The position numbers and the translations under genes were made by a program. This document shows, one piece after another, positions 24,803 through 34,642 of a stretch of DNA of 64,000 bases. Numbering within the stretch: the stretch's first letter is position 1; each line of letters starts with the position of its first letter. Origin of the DNA: Bacillus massiliigorillae (GTDB lineage Bacteria; Bacillota; Bacilli; Bacillales; DSM-1321); assembly GCF_000380245.2 (NCBI RefSeq), contig NZ_HG428741.1, positions 1,044,596 to 1,108,595 on the forward strand, in the 5' to 3' direction. Under the pieces are notes generated by a model, which was given only the letters and a program-made list of their open reading frames with translations, had not been told where the DNA came from and searched no databases.

Positions 24803-27421
24803 ATGACAGTAGCAGTAAAAGATACAAAAGTAGAAGTAGTGAAAGAAGAAAATACAGTACAAGTAATGATCGATGAGCTAGCAGCAAAAGGAAAAAAAGC
24901 CCTTAAAGAATTTATGGATCTTGACCAAAAAACAGTTGATAACATCGTTAGAGAAATGGCTTTAGCAGGATTAGATAAGCATATGGAACTAGCTAAAATG
25001 GCTGTTGAAGAAACAGGTCGAGGCGTTTATGAAGATAAAATCACAAAAAATATTTTCGCAACTGAATATATTTATCACAATGTTAAATATGATAAAACAG
25101 TTGGAATTATTAATGAAAATAAATATGAAAATGTATATGAAATTGCTGAACCAATCGGTGTAATTGCTGGGGTAACTCCTGTAACAAACCCAACATCAAC
25201 AACAATGTTCAAAGCAATCATTTCAATTAAAACAAGAAACCCAATCATTTTTGCTTTCCATCCATCAGCGCAAAAATGTAGTGCAGAAGCAGCTCGCATT
25301 CTACGTGATGCAGCAGTAAAAGCAGGAGCTCCTGAAAACTGCATTCAGTGGATTGAAAAACCATCGATTGAAGCAACTAAATTATTAATGAATCACCAAG
25401 ATGTTTCATTAGTATTAGCTACTGGTGGTGCTGGAATGGTTAAGTCAGCATATAGCACTGGTAAACCAGCTCTAGGTGTAGGACCTGGTAACGTACCATG
25501 CTACTTTGAGAAAACAGCTAACGTTAAGCGTTCTGTCAATGACTTAATTCTTTCTAAAACATTTGATAATGGTATGATTTGTGCTTCTGAACAAGCAGTA
25601 ATCATCGATAAAGAAATTTATCAAGAAGCAAAAGACCAATTAATTTATTACGGTTGCCACTTCCTAACTGCGGATGAGAAGAAAAAAGTTGAGAAGTTAG
25701 TAATCAATGAAAATACTTGTGCAGTAAACGCAGACATCGTTGGTAAACCAGCGTACGTTATTGCAAAAATGGCTGGCGTAAAGGTTCCAGAAGATACAAA
25801 AATCTTAATCGCTGAATGTAAATCAGTAGGACCACAAGAGCCACTTTCTAGAGAGAAATTATCTCCAGTATTAGCATGCTTTAAATCACAAAGCACTGAA
25901 GACGGAATTCGTCTTGCTGAAGAAATGTTAGAATTCGGTGGACTTGGTCACTCAGCAGTTATCCATTCTGAGGATCAAGAAGTTATTGAAAAGTATGGTT
26001 TACGTATGAAAGCTTGCCGTATTATCGTAAATGCTCCATCATCTCAAGGTGCAATCGGTGACATTTACAATTCATATATGCCTTCATTAACACTAGGCTG
26101 TGGATCTTACGGAAACAACTCTGTAAGCCAAAACGTATCAACAGTACACATGTTAAATATTAAGAAAATGGCGATGAGAAATGTGAATATGCAATGGTTC
26201 AAAGTTCCACCAAAAATTTATTTCGAAAAGAACTCTATCCAATACTTAGCGAAAATGCCTAAAATCTCAAAAGCATTTATCGTAACAGATGAAGGTATGG
26301 TTAAGCTTGGATATGTAGATAAAATCCTTTACTACTTAAGAAAACGTCCAGACTATGTACACTGTGAAATTTTCTCTGATGTAGAGCCGGATCCATCAAT
26401 CGAAACAGTTATGAAAGGTGCAGAAATGATGAGATCATTCGAGCCGGATGTAATCATCACTCTTGGCGGAGGATCTGCAATGGATGCTGCTAAAGGAATG
26501 TGGTTATTCTATGAGCACCCAGAAGTACCTTTCCATGGCTTAAAACAAAAATTCTTAGATATTCGTAAGCGTGTATTTAAGTATCCAAACCTTGGACATC
26601 GTGCACAATTTGTTGCGATTCCAACAACATCAGGTACTGGTTCAGAAGTAACTAGCTTCGCAGTAATCACTGATAAAGAAAACAATGTTAAATATCCATT
26701 AGCAGATTACGAATTAACACCAGATGTGGCAATCATTGACCCTCAATTTGTAATGACTGTTCCACCATCAGTAACTGCTGATACTGGATTAGATGTATTA
26801 ACTCACGCTATTGAAGCTTATGTTTCTAACATGGCGAATGATTATACAGATGGTCTATGCTTGAAAGCTATCGAATTAGTATTCAAGTACTTACCAACAG
26901 CTTACCGTGACGGTAGTAACGAACTAGCTCGTGAAAAAATGCATAATGCATCTACAATTGCCGGTATGGCATTTGCGAACGCGTTCTTAGGTATTAACCA
27001 CAGTCTTGCTCACAAAATGGGTGCTGAATTCCACATCCCACACGGTAGAGCAAATGCAATGTTAATGCCACACGTAATCCGTTACAATGCGACAAAACCA
27101 AAGAAATTCACTGCATTCCCTAAATATGAGCACTTTATTGCTGATAAGCGTTATGCAGAAATCTCAAAAATGCTAGGATTACCTTGCCGCACTACTGAAG
27201 AAGGCGTTGAAAGCCTAGTACAAGCTATTATCAAACTTGCTAAAGAAATGAATGTAACAATGAGCATCGCTGACTTCGGCGTATCTAAAGCTGAGTTTGA
27301 TAGCAAAGTAGACTACCTTGCAGATAAAGCATTCGAAGATCAATGTACAACTGCAAATCCAAAGCTACCTCTAGTTTCTGAGTTGGTAGAAATTTATAAA
27401 AACACTTATAAAGGGGTTTAA
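24803..27421 (+). CDS. adhE: Bifunctional acetaldehyde-CoA/alcohol dehydrogenase
   Basis: The ATG at 24803 follows TTTAGGAGG; an earlier in-frame ATG at 24770 has no site. The 872-residue fusion has an N-terminal aldehyde dehydrogenase half with the catalytic Cys in DNGMICASEQ near residue 251. The C-terminal half is an iron alcohol dehydrogenase from about 460, with GGGSAMDAAKG near 560, IPTTSGTGSEVTSFAVITD near 610 and the iron ligands in NHSLAHKMGAEFHIPHGRAN near 740. It reduces acetyl-CoA to ethanol and regenerates NAD in fermentation. Such proteins assemble into spirosome filaments. The candidate Rex sites upstream fit redox control. Confidence 0.97.
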   Translation: MTVAVKDTKVEVVKEENTVQVMIDELAAKGKKALKEFMDLDQKTVDNIVREMALAGLDKHMELAKMAVEETGRGVYEDKITKNIFATEYIYHNVKYDKTVGIINENKYENVYEIAEPIGVIAGVTPVTNPTSTTMFKAIISIKTRNPIIFAFHPSAQKCSAEAARILRDAAVKAGAPENCIQWIEKPSIEATKLLMNHQDVSLVLATGGAGMVKSAYSTGKPALGVGPGNVPCYFEKTANVKRSVNDLILSKTFDNGMICASEQAVIIDKEIYQEAKDQLIYYGCHFLTADEKKKVEKLVINENTCAVNADIVGKPAYVIAKMAGVKVPEDTKILIAECKSVGPQEPLSREKLSPVLACFKSQSTEDGIRLAEEMLEFGGLGHSAVIHSEDQEVIEKYGLRMKACRIIVNAPSSQGAIGDIYNSYMPSLTLGCGSYGNNSVSQNVSTVHMLNIKKMAMRNVNMQWFKVPPKIYFEKNSIQYLAKMPKISKAFIVTDEGMVKLGYVDKILYYLRKRPDYVHCEIFSDVEPDPSIETVMKGAEMMRSFEPDVIITLGGGSAMDAAKGMWLFYEHPEVPFHGLKQKFLDIRKRVFKYPNLGHRAQFVAIPTTSGTGSEVTSFAVITDKENNVKYPLADYELTPDVAIIDPQFVMTVPPSVTADTGLDVLTHAIEAYVSNMANDYTDGLCLKAIELVFKYLPTAYRDGSNELAREKMHNASTIAGMAFANAFLGINHSLAHKMGAEFHIPHGRANAMLMPHVIRYNATKPKKFTAFPKYEHFIADKRYAEISKMLGLPCRTTEEGVESLVQAIIKLAKEMNVTMSIADFGVSKAEFDSKVDYLADKAFEDQCTTANPKLPLVSELVEIYKNTYKGV

Positions 27422-27454
27422 TTCTCCTTTATATATAAATCATCATCTCCTTTT

Positions 27455-27488
27455 GGCCCTATTCCTTGTGGATAGGGTCCTTTTTAAT
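27455..27488 (+). terminator. adhE terminator
   Basis: GGCCCTATTC and GATAGGGTCC pair around a short loop, followed by T5. Confidence 0.8.
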
Positions 27489-27508
27489 TTTATGTAGCAT
27501 TAAATTGA

Positions 27509-28273
27509 TTAATATCGATTTAACTTTTTGTTTTGGACGTACGAAGAAATATTTTCAAGTGGTGATTTACCTTGAAATAACGTGATATTTTTTTGTGACC
27601 ATGTATGTGAACTATTATTTTTCGTTCGTGTTCCATAATAATGATACATTTGTTCGTCGTATGCTTGAATTAGTTGACGTTGTTCACCTGCGTTTTGATT
27701 GTAGTGATTTTCGAAATAAACTGATTTCAGAGGTAAGCGGGGTTTTTGCTCAGGTTTAACCGTAGGCACCCCGATGCACATGCCAAATAGAGGGACGACA
27801 TAATCAGGTAATTGTAACATTTTATCGATTTCTTCTAAATGATTTGAAATAGCGCCAATGTATACAATTTCAAGTCCCATAGATTCAGCTGAAAGTGCGG
27901 CGTTTTGAGCGGCCAATGCTGCATCAATCGTAGCGATTTGAAAAAATTGTGTACTCTCTAACATAATCCTCATTTTTTGTTTTTCTTCTTCTGTAGCCAT
28001 TAATGTAATACGATGTAAATCCGCACAGAAAATGAGGAAATGTCCATTTACTTCTACGGATTCTTTACCAGTTAATTGATGAAGACGCTTCTTTATTTGT
28101 GGATCAGAAACACCAATGATAGAATAATTTTGCATAAACCGAGAAGAGGATGCCATTTGAGCTGCTTGAATAATTGTATGTATCTGTTCTTCACTTAATT
28201 TTTCATTTTTAAATTTGCGGATAGAGCGATGGTTCATAATTCTGTCAATAACTGTATTCATTTTCTGAAACAT
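27509..28273 (-). CDS. NfsA-type FMN-dependent NADPH oxidoreductase (nitroreductase)
   Basis: The 254-residue protein has the N-terminal FMN-binding motif HRSIRKFKNEKLSEEQIHTI near residue 15, then AAQMASSSRFMQNYSIIGV near 36-54. The region AAQNAALSAESMGLEIVYIG near 125-145 and MCIGVPTVKPEQKPRLPL near 168-185 are typical of the NfsA/FRP group, a homodimer in the cytoplasm that reduces nitro compounds, quinones or free flavin with NADPH. Its natural substrate is unknown. The start is an ATG about 12 bases after AAAGGATG. It is transcribed towards adhE and separated from it by the adhE terminator. Confidence 0.88.
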   Translation of the reverse strand: MFQKMNTVIDRIMNHRSIRKFKNEKLSEEQIHTIIQAAQMASSSRFMQNYSIIGVSDPQIKKRLHQLTGKESVEVNGHFLIFCADLHRITLMATEEEKQKMRIMLESTQFFQIATIDAALAAQNAALSAESMGLEIVYIGAISNHLEEIDKMLQLPDYVVPLFGMCIGVPTVKPEQKPRLPLKSVYFENHYNQNAGEQRQLIQAYDEQMYHYYGTRTKNNSSHTWSQKNITLFQGKSPLENISSYVQNKKLNRY

Positions 28274-28328
28274 TTGGCGGAGACATCCTTTGTGAAATTA
28301 GAGGAGGAGTAATGAAGAATTAACTAAT

Positions 28329-28374
28329 AAAATCCCTCATTTTTTGATGTTCACTCAAAAAGATGAGGGATTTT
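28329..28374 (-). terminator. Terminator of the 66-residue protein gene
   Basis: AAAATCCCTCAT and ATGAGGGATTTT form a perfect 12-bp stem with A/T runs on both sides, so it could stop transcription in either direction. Confidence 0.8.
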
Positions 28375-28442
28375 ACTTAGTTAGAAGCTTCTTCAATGCG
28401 CCGAGATTTTGTTGCATCTGCTTTTTATTATTACTAATAAAT

Positions 28443-28643
28443 CTAGAATGGAAGTTCATTGTTTATATAAGCAGCTTTGAATAGTAAAAACTGGGAGCGG
28501 AAGATATCAAAAGTGAAATTATCATGATCTGAGAAATCAAGTTGTTCAAGAAATGCCTCCACAATATGTACATTTTCATCATTGAGAAGACCTGTGACAT
28601 ATAATTTATAAGCAAATTCATCTAAAATCGGATGATTCATCAT
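28443..28643 (-). CDS. 66-residue acidic hypothetical protein
   Basis: The minus-strand gene begins MMNHPILDEFAYKLYVTGLL and is rich in Asp, Glu and Phe (NVHIVEAFLEQLDFSDHDNF). It is soluble, with no cysteines and no signal. An ACGGAGTG site precedes the start and a strong terminator follows, so it is a complete single-gene unit. The family is not known. Confidence 0.6.
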   Translation of the reverse strand: MMNHPILDEFAYKLYVTGLLNDENVHIVEAFLEQLDFSDHDNFTFDIFRSQFLLFKAAYINNELPF

Positions 28644-28711
28644 TGATTACACTCCGTTCTCGTTTTTAGCTATATTTTGCCACTTAAGATAGTGCTATAT
28701 ACAAAAAATAT

Positions 28712-28932
28712 GAGCCTGTCCGATAAGTTCTATTTGTTAAATGTATTTATTGATATTGAAATTCGTTGATTTTTAAGGAGTTATTTGCATTTTATCTCGA
28801 TCAAAAGCGCTAAAAATCAGCTTTTTTTAGTCTACTAAGTAAAAATGAAATTGAAATGAAATTGAAATGAACACGATTCCGAATGCTACAAAAGGCGCCC
28901 AAAAAGTGATTGAAAATCACTTTTTGGGCGCC
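28712..28932 (-). repeat. Dispersed repeat of about 220 bp (MITE-like), copy 1
   Basis: This is the inverse of the copy at 46677. The shared core on the minus strand is CATTTTTACTTAGTAGACTA, then GATTTTTAGCGCTTTTG and AAAATCAACGAATTT. One end reads GAGCCTGTCCGATAAG (28712), which mirrors the GGGGCTGTCCGAAAAA end of copy 2 and suggests terminal inverted repeats. The other end is the hairpin that also serves as the ykpA terminator. Confidence 0.65.
28894..28932 (-). terminator. ykpA terminator
   Basis: GGCGCCCAAAAAGTGATT and its exact complement form an 18-bp stem with a three-base loop. It forms the end of the dispersed repeat. Confidence 0.85.
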
Positions 28933-28943
28933 TCATTTTTTTA

Positions 28944-30563
28944 TTATTTATACATTTCTTCGATTTGTGCTTGTAAATCTTTGTCTTCTAAGAACTCATC
29001 GTAAGTCATCATTTTGTCAACTACACCTTTTGGCGTAATTTCAATAATGCGGTTCGCTACTGTTTGAACGAACTGATGGTCATGAGAAGCGAAGATCATT
29101 GAACCTTTATAAGACGTTAAACCATTATTTAGTGCTGTAATGGACTCAAGGTCTAAGTGGTTCGTAGGCTCATCTAATAACAATACGTTTGCACCGCTAA
29201 GCATCATTTTCGATAGCATACAACGAACTTTTTCTCCTCCAGAAAGAACGCTAGCTTTCTTTAATACTTCTTCACCAGAGAATAACATACGTCCTAAGAA
29301 TCCACGTAAGAAGCTTTCACTGTCATCTTGAGGTGAGAATTGACGTAACCAATCAACAAGTGTTAAGTCACAGCCTTCGAAGTACTCAGAGTTGTCGTTA
29401 GGGAAGTAAGCTTGAGAAGTAGTGATACCCCATTTATAGCTACCACCATCAGCTTCCATTTCACCAGCAAGAATTTTGAATAACGTTGTTTTCGCTAATT
29501 CGTTACGTCCAACGATGGCGATTTTATCACCTTTGTTCATGATGAAATTAATGTTGTTAAGAAGTTGTTCGCCTTCAATACTCTTTGAAAGATTCTCAAC
29601 ACGTAATAAGTCATTTCCAACTTCACGCTCTTGTGTGAAGTTAACATATGGATAACGACGTGATGAAGGTTGAATGTCATCTAAAGAAATTTTATCAAGT
29701 AATTTCTTACGAGAAGTTGCTTGCTTTGATTTAGAAGCATTTGCACTAAATCGAGCAATAAACGCTTGAAGTTCTTTAATTTTTTCTTCTTTTTTCTTGT
29801 TAGCATCAGATGTTAACTTAAGTGCTAATTGGCTTGATTCATACCAGAAATCGTAGTTACCAACATAGATTTTAATCTTACTAAAGTCTAAGTCAGCGAT
29901 GTGTGTACATACTTTGTTTAAGAAGTGACGGTCATGGGATACGACAATTACAGTGTTCTCGAAATTGATTAAGAATTCTTCTAACCATTTAATTGCTTGT
30001 AAGTCTAAATGGTTGGTAGGCTCATCTAGTAGAAGAACATCTGGTTTACCAAATAGTGCTTGAGCAAGAAGTACTTTAACTTTCTCTGCACCAGTAAGTT
30101 CGCTCATTTTCTTATCGTGTAAGTCTTCAGTGATTCCAAGACCTTTAAGTAGGATTGCTGCTTCTGATTCAGCTTCCCAACCGTTCAAGTCAGCGAATTC
30201 ACCTTCAAGTTCCGCTGCACGCATACCATCTTCATCAGAGAAATCTTCTTTCATATAGATTGCATCTTTCTCTTGCATTACTTCATAAAGACGTTGATGT
30301 CCCATAATAACTACTTTCATTGCTTCAAATTCTTCATATTCGAAGTGATTTTGTTTTAAGACAGCAAGTCTTTCGTTTGGTCCCATTGAAACATCACCAG
30401 TTTGTGCTTCAATTTCACCAGAAAGAATTTTTAGGAATGTTGATTTCCCAGCGCCGTTTGCTCCGATTAAACCATAACAGTTTCCAGGAGTGAATTTTAT
30501 ATTTACATCTTCAAATAATTTACGGTCTCCGTATCGTAAACTAACATTAGTAACAGTAATCAT
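28944..30563 (-). CDS. ykpA: ABC-F family ATPase (YkpA/YbiT type)
   Basis: This 539-residue protein has two ABC ATPase domains and no membrane segments. Domain 1 has Walker A GANGAGKST near residue 36, signature LTGAEKVK near 155 and Walker B LLLDEPTNHLDL. The linker near 240-300 carries the Lys-rich helical arm typical of ABC-F (DANKKKEEKIKELQAFIARF). Domain 2 has GRNELAKTT near 348, in which the usual Gly-Lys-Thr context is altered (NELAKTT instead of NGAGKTT), signature LSGGEKVR near 438 and a second LLLDEPTNHLDL. ABC-F proteins act on the ribosome. The changed second Walker A is normal for this subfamily as far as I recall. Confidence 0.9.
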   Translation of the reverse strand: MITVTNVSLRYGDRKLFEDVNIKFTPGNCYGLIGANGAGKSTFLKILSGEIEAQTGDVSMGPNERLAVLKQNHFEYEEFEAMKVVIMGHQRLYEVMQEKDAIYMKEDFSDEDGMRAAELEGEFADLNGWEAESEAAILLKGLGITEDLHDKKMSELTGAEKVKVLLAQALFGKPDVLLLDEPTNHLDLQAIKWLEEFLINFENTVIVVSHDRHFLNKVCTHIADLDFSKIKIYVGNYDFWYESSQLALKLTSDANKKKEEKIKELQAFIARFSANASKSKQATSRKKLLDKISLDDIQPSSRRYPYVNFTQEREVGNDLLRVENLSKSIEGEQLLNNINFIMNKGDKIAIVGRNELAKTTLFKILAGEMEADGGSYKWGITTSQAYFPNDNSEYFEGCDLTLVDWLRQFSPQDDSESFLRGFLGRMLFSGEEVLKKASVLSGGEKVRCMLSKMMLSGANVLLLDEPTNHLDLESITALNNGLTSYKGSMIFASHDHQFVQTVANRIIEITPKGVVDKMMTYDEFLEDKDLQAQIEEMYK

Positions 30564-30937
30564 TTACGAGCATACCTCCAAAGTTTCTTTATAATATCAA
30601 GGCTTTGTTGACTTATTGTTCTAGAATAAGTTCTTAAAACCGGTGATTTTCATCGTTTTTTAAACAATAGCATCAAATGTTAATTATAAAGCAGTTACAA
30701 TGCTTCTTCAATACAGTAAGGTTAAATTTAAAAAATTCTTCCATTCACACTTTTTCCTGTTCATGCAATCAACAATCTACTTATTAGTATTAGCTAATGT
30801 TGTATGTAGTAATGTGAATATTTTTATGTGATTTTATGTACTAAGTAATTAGTAGCTAATTAAATTGAGAGATTTTCGAGAGAATGAGCCTTTATGCTTA
30901 CGTCAATTAACAATTTGTAAGTATGGGAGGTGGGGTT
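30564..30937. other. Non-coding stretch, promoter region of ykpA and of the gene at 30938
   Basis: AT-rich, divergent intergenic DNA. No gene, riboswitch-like fold or repeat was seen. Confidence 0.5.
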
Positions 30938-31138
30938 ATGATAAAGGTATATGGATATGACACAGTTTGTGAAGGAGATGCGTGTGAATCTAGACCGTTT
31001 TTTACTGGTGAAATTATTTATCATGACTATGAACTAGATGGGTATTATTGTGGTAAATGTGCTGTAAAGCTCGAAGTAGAATATAAAACACAATTTGATG
31101 AAAAAGTCTATGTTGATAGAAGTGAAATGAAAAAATGA
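30938..31138 (+). CDS. 66-residue cysteine-containing protein, possible zinc ribbon
   Basis: The ATG at 30938 follows GGGAGGTGGGG; an ATG at 30923 overlaps that site. The protein MIKVYGYDTVCEGDACESRP contains four cysteines as C-x4-C and, 27 residues later, CGKC (YYCGKCAVKLEVE), which could bind one zinc ion. It is acidic and soluble. No family is recognised and no operon partner lies close. The 31140-31380 stretch after it shows no gene. Confidence 0.6.
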   Translation: MIKVYGYDTVCEGDACESRPFFTGEIIYHDYELDGYYCGKCAVKLEVEYKTQFDEKVYVDRSEMKK

Positions 31139-31385
31139 ATAAAAATGAACTTAGTAAACTTTAAGTATCTAGTCGTAGATGAAAGTATTAAAGAGTTAGA
31201 ATTTTTATTATTGTTTTTCACTTTTTTCACAGATGCTATTGTTTGTGAAGTTTTATTCAATTATGTTTGTATATACAATTACAATAACGGAATCTGTCTT
31301 GTTTATGAATGCATTAATACGTAAACTAATAATACATTCAAAATTTCTCACTACTCCAGTATTATTTCAGTGACAAACTAAGACG

Positions 31386-31428
31386 ACACAAAAAAGACTT
31401 TAGATTTTCTAAAGTCTTTTTTTGTGTT
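31386..31428 (+). terminator. Terminator
   Basis: AAAAGACTTTAGA and TCTAAAGTCTTTT form a perfect stem followed by T3 and TGTG. It lies 250 bases behind the small Cys protein. Confidence 0.8.
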
Positions 31429-31667
31429 TTTATAGTAATTTGTTATTTCTTTAAGTTTGAATAGATTATATAACAGATACAAATATTCATTGAAAAGTGC
31501 ATGTTTGTATAATTATGAAAAAGGGTAAAAAACCTTTGTTTATACGAGTGTTGATAAAATTAATGTCATTACCGAATAATATATTTAAGAATTTGAATTT
31601 TGGTATTTTTATTCATTTAATTAGTTGTGAAAAGTGGTTGAAATTTACAAGTTATAGGGGGAGAGCG

Positions 31668-32171
31668 ATGAAAAAAACAGCATGTAGTGTTTTGGTGTTA
31701 TTATCCATTTTAATATTATGTTCATGTAGCAATCGTACTAACTCCAGTGTAAGGGATGAGATGGAAGTAATTAATGAAAATCTTCGATTGAAAGATAAAG
31801 TTGCAGAATTAGAGAAAGAAATAGAAGAGAAAAATGAAAGAAGCCAATCTGAGCTAGAAATTCAGAAGTTAGTTAGTGAGTTTTTTTATAGTATCAATAT
31901 AGGAGATATAGATGAAGCGAGAAAAAAAATCACTGAGCGAATTAAGTTAACTAGTAACGTCCTTTCATTACCAAATAATAGGGACATTAAAATTAACAGG
32001 AAAGAATATTTAAGATTATATTTGGAAAAAGCCAAGTGGAACTATTCAGATCAAGTTTGTCTTACTTTTGATCAATATACAGATGAAAGAAATCAAAAGA
32101 TAAATGTATATGTAGTAAAGCAAAAGGATGATTGGAAAATTGATAATATGAGCTTTAATTATGGTGTTTAA
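31668..32171 (+). CDS. Lipoprotein with coiled coil and NTF2-like tail
   Basis: The ATG at 31668 follows GGGGGAGAG; a frame open from 31497 lacks a site. The 167-residue precursor has lipobox ILCSC (Cys 18). Residues about 30-60 form a coiled coil (EMEVINENLRLKDKVAELEK). The C-terminal 100 residues, from LVSEFFYSINIGDIDEARKK to DDWKIDNMSFNYG, have the layout of small NTF2-like or ketosteroid-isomerase-like exported domains (helices, then strands closing with a W-K-I-D motif). Function unknown. It is transcribed towards the aminotransferase with a shared two-way terminator. Confidence 0.7.
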   Translation: MKKTACSVLVLLSILILCSCSNRTNSSVRDEMEVINENLRLKDKVAELEKEIEEKNERSQSELEIQKLVSEFFYSINIGDIDEARKKITERIKLTSNVLSLPNNRDIKINRKEYLRLYLEKAKWNYSDQVCLTFDQYTDERNQKINVYVVKQKDDWKIDNMSFNYGV

Positions 32172-32222
32172 AACGAGAGGGAATTGTGTGAATAATAAGT
32201 TTTTTAATACAGGAAAGAAAAA

Positions 32223-32272
32223 GAGTAAAAGTCGTCTTGTTATGGAAATAATAAGACGACTTTTTACTCTTT
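32223..32272. terminator. Two-way terminator between convergent genes
   Basis: AGAGTAAAAGTCGTCTT and AAGACGACTTTTTACTCT pair across a 13-base loop, with A and T runs on both sides. Confidence 0.85.
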
Positions 32273-33446
32273 ATTTAGATGATATCATACCACTCTTAGA
32301 AATAGTGTGAATTGCTTGCTGCAAAGTTTCTTCATTTTGAACAAGGGCAATACGCACATAACCTTCTCCAGATGGACCAAATGCAATTCCAGGTGTAACA
32401 GCAACACCTGCACGATTCATTAATTCAAAGGCGAAGTGCTTTGATGTCCAGCCTTTTGGTAATTCAGCCCATACGAACATTCCAGCTTGTGGGGCTTCAA
32501 TATTCCACCCAATCTCATTTAAGCCAGCAATTAAACAGTCACGTCTGTTTTTATATATGGAGCGAGTTCGTTCATTAAATTCAGAGCCTTGTTGTAATGC
32601 TAGTGTTGCCGCACTTTGAATAGGGAAGAATATACCGTAATCTAAATTAGACTTTAGCTGCTGAAGTGCAGCGATAATATTAGCATTACCTGTAGCGTAT
32701 GCGATACGACATCCAGCCATATTATAGCTTTTGGATAGAGAATTCATTTCAATGCCGACTTCTTTACTACCTGGAAGAGATAAAAAGCTAATCGGTTTAT
32801 CATCGCTATAATATAGTTCAGAATATGCGAAATCATGTAGGATTATTATGTTATAGGTCTTAGCAAAATGGATAGCAGCTTGAAACATCTCTTTTGTTGC
32901 CATAGCTGGTATAGGATTTCCAGGGAAATTTAATATCATTAAAGTTGCTTTATGTGCGATTTCTTCTGGAATATTTGCAAAATCAGGCATAAATTTATTC
33001 TCTTTTTTTAATGGCATGAAGTAAGGTGTTGCACCCGCCATAGCAATTCCTGTTGCATAAGCGGTATACCCAGGATCAGGGACTAAGATAATATCGCCAG
33101 GATTAGCGAGAACCATTGGTAAATGAACTAATCCATCTTGTGAGCCCATGAGTTGAAGTACTTCTGTTTCAGGATTTAAATCAACTTGATAGTTTTTCTT
33201 ATAATAGGAACCTACCGCATTGTGAAATTCCTTCGTACCAGCCAATGAGTATCCGTATTGATTATTATTCATTGATAATGAATGGATTGTTTCTTTAACA
33301 AAATCAGGTGGTGGTAAATCAGGGCTCCCGATGCTTAAATCAATAATTGTTTTTCCTTCTGCAAGCAATTTAGATTTGTGTTGTGCAAGCTCACTGAATA
33401 TTGATGATGAAAAAGATTCCATCCGTTTAGCAAGTTTAATTTCCAT
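32271..33446 (-). CDS. Class I aminotransferase (LL-diaminopimelate aminotransferase-like)
   Basis: The 391-residue PLP enzyme shows the class I/II pattern: DLSIGSPDLPPPDFV near residue 35, NQYGYSLAGTKEFHNAV near 62, MGSQDGLVHLPM near 99, LNFPGNPIPAMATKEM near 172, HDFAYSELYYSDDKP near 205, and the PLP-binding Lys in NSLSKSYNMAGCRIAYATG near 237. The final blocks PQAGMFVWAELP and VRIALVQNEE are also present. Bacillus relatives are often called LL-DAP aminotransferase, but they are probably general amino-acid or aromatic aminotransferases. No biosynthetic partner adjoins, so the substrate is open. Confidence 0.88.
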   Translation of the reverse strand: MEIKLAKRMESFSSSIFSELAQHKSKLLAEGKTIIDLSIGSPDLPPPDFVKETIHSLSMNNNQYGYSLAGTKEFHNAVGSYYKKNYQVDLNPETEVLQLMGSQDGLVHLPMVLANPGDIILVPDPGYTAYATGIAMAGATPYFMPLKKENKFMPDFANIPEEIAHKATLMILNFPGNPIPAMATKEMFQAAIHFAKTYNIIILHDFAYSELYYSDDKPISFLSLPGSKEVGIEMNSLSKSYNMAGCRIAYATGNANIIAALQQLKSNLDYGIFFPIQSAATLALQQGSEFNERTRSIYKNRRDCLIAGLNEIGWNIEAPQAGMFVWAELPKGWTSKHFAFELMNRAGVAVTPGIAFGPSGEGYVRIALVQNEETLQQAIHTISKSGMISSK

Positions 33447-33660
33447 AATAGTTATTCCACCTTAGACGAAAAATGATTATTTAGAATATATACAATTATT
33501 ATACTTTAATGTGAGCCTTAATTGTTAATAATGTTGAGTTGATAGTTTTTTTAGAAAAATAATATAATACATATTGTTGAACTATACTTATGTATGCAAA
33601 AATGATACAGTTAAATGCAGTGTCTACTATGTTTAAAAGTAGAAGGAGGATTACTACTAT

Positions 33661-34542
33661 ATGAATAATTTATTTGCAGGTGAAATTGTAACTTTAAAAG
33701 TTGACCGCAAAACTGATTTTGGCTATTTTTTAACTAATGGTACGAGTGAGAAAAAAGAAGACGATGTTCTTTTACCTAATAAAGAAGTAACCGGAGAAAT
33801 TCAAGTTGGACAAACATTAGATTTTTTCTTGTTTCATGACAAGCAGGGAAGATTGACAGCATCTATGACGATTCCTGAAATCACTTTAGATAAGTTCGGC
33901 TGGGGAGAAGTTGTAGGCTCTCGTCGTAATCTAGGTGTGTTTGTAAATATTGGCGTAACAAAAGATGTGCTAGTGTCTGTTGATGAAATGCCTTTACATG
34001 CTAAACTATGGCCAAAAGCTGGTGATCGTTTGTATATGTGCTTATACAACGATAAAACAGGTCGTTTGTTCGGTTCATTAGCAACGGAAGACATTATTCA
34101 AGAAGATCTTTGCAAGCCAGCACCTGAGAAAATGTACAATAAAATTGTTAAAGGGTACATTTACAAAACGAAAAAAGTTGGTAGTTATTTAATTACTGAT
34201 GAAGGTTATCGTTGTTTTATTCACGAAAAGGAAAGAAGCAAAGAGCCACGTTTAGGTCAATACGTAGAAGGTCGCGTTGTTGATCAAAAAGAAGACGGCT
34301 CACTAAATGTATCACTTTTACCTTTTGCGTTAGATAAAATGCAAGAAGATAGTGATATTATCCTAGAATACTTAGGTATGCGTGGTGGAGCAATGCCTTT
34401 TAGTGATAAGAGCACTCCAGAGGATATCATGGAGACGTTCAACTTAAGTAAAGCGGCTTTCAAACGTGCTTTAGGAAAGTTAATGAAGGAAGATAAAATC
34501 TATCAAGAAGATGGTTGGACATATACAAGTGACCGTCGCTAA
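33661..34542 (+). CDS. cvfB: S1-domain RNA-binding virulence regulator CvfB (YitL)
   Basis: The ATG follows AGAAGGAGGAT. The 293-residue cytoplasmic protein has three S1-like OB folds, starting GEIVTLKVDRKTDFGYFLTN, with WGEVVGSRRNLGVFVNIGVT near residue 80-99 and VKGYIYKTKKVGSYLITDEG near 163-182. A winged-helix C-terminus from about 235 has STPEDIMETFNLSKAAFKRA. This matches CvfB, an RNA-binding protein that in Staphylococcus affects virulence gene expression. The terminator at 34550 ends the unit. Confidence 0.92.
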   Translation: MNNLFAGEIVTLKVDRKTDFGYFLTNGTSEKKEDDVLLPNKEVTGEIQVGQTLDFFLFHDKQGRLTASMTIPEITLDKFGWGEVVGSRRNLGVFVNIGVTKDVLVSVDEMPLHAKLWPKAGDRLYMCLYNDKTGRLFGSLATEDIIQEDLCKPAPEKMYNKIVKGYIYKTKKVGSYLITDEGYRCFIHEKERSKEPRLGQYVEGRVVDQKEDGSLNVSLLPFALDKMQEDSDIILEYLGMRGGAMPFSDKSTPEDIMETFNLSKAAFKRALGKLMKEDKIYQEDGWTYTSDRR

Positions 34543-34549
34543 AGTGAAG

Positions 34550-34592
34550 CAGAAAAGAGGATATTCCAGATGGAATAGCCTCTTTTCTATTC
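34550..34592 (+). terminator. cvfB terminator
   Basis: AGAAAAGAGG...TATTCCA pairs with TGGAATA...CCTCTTTTCT, followed by ATT. Confidence 0.8.
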
Positions 34593-34642
34593 AAAGTTTT
34601 GCGTATAAATTAATTTCTTATTGTAGCGGAGCCTTTCTTTAT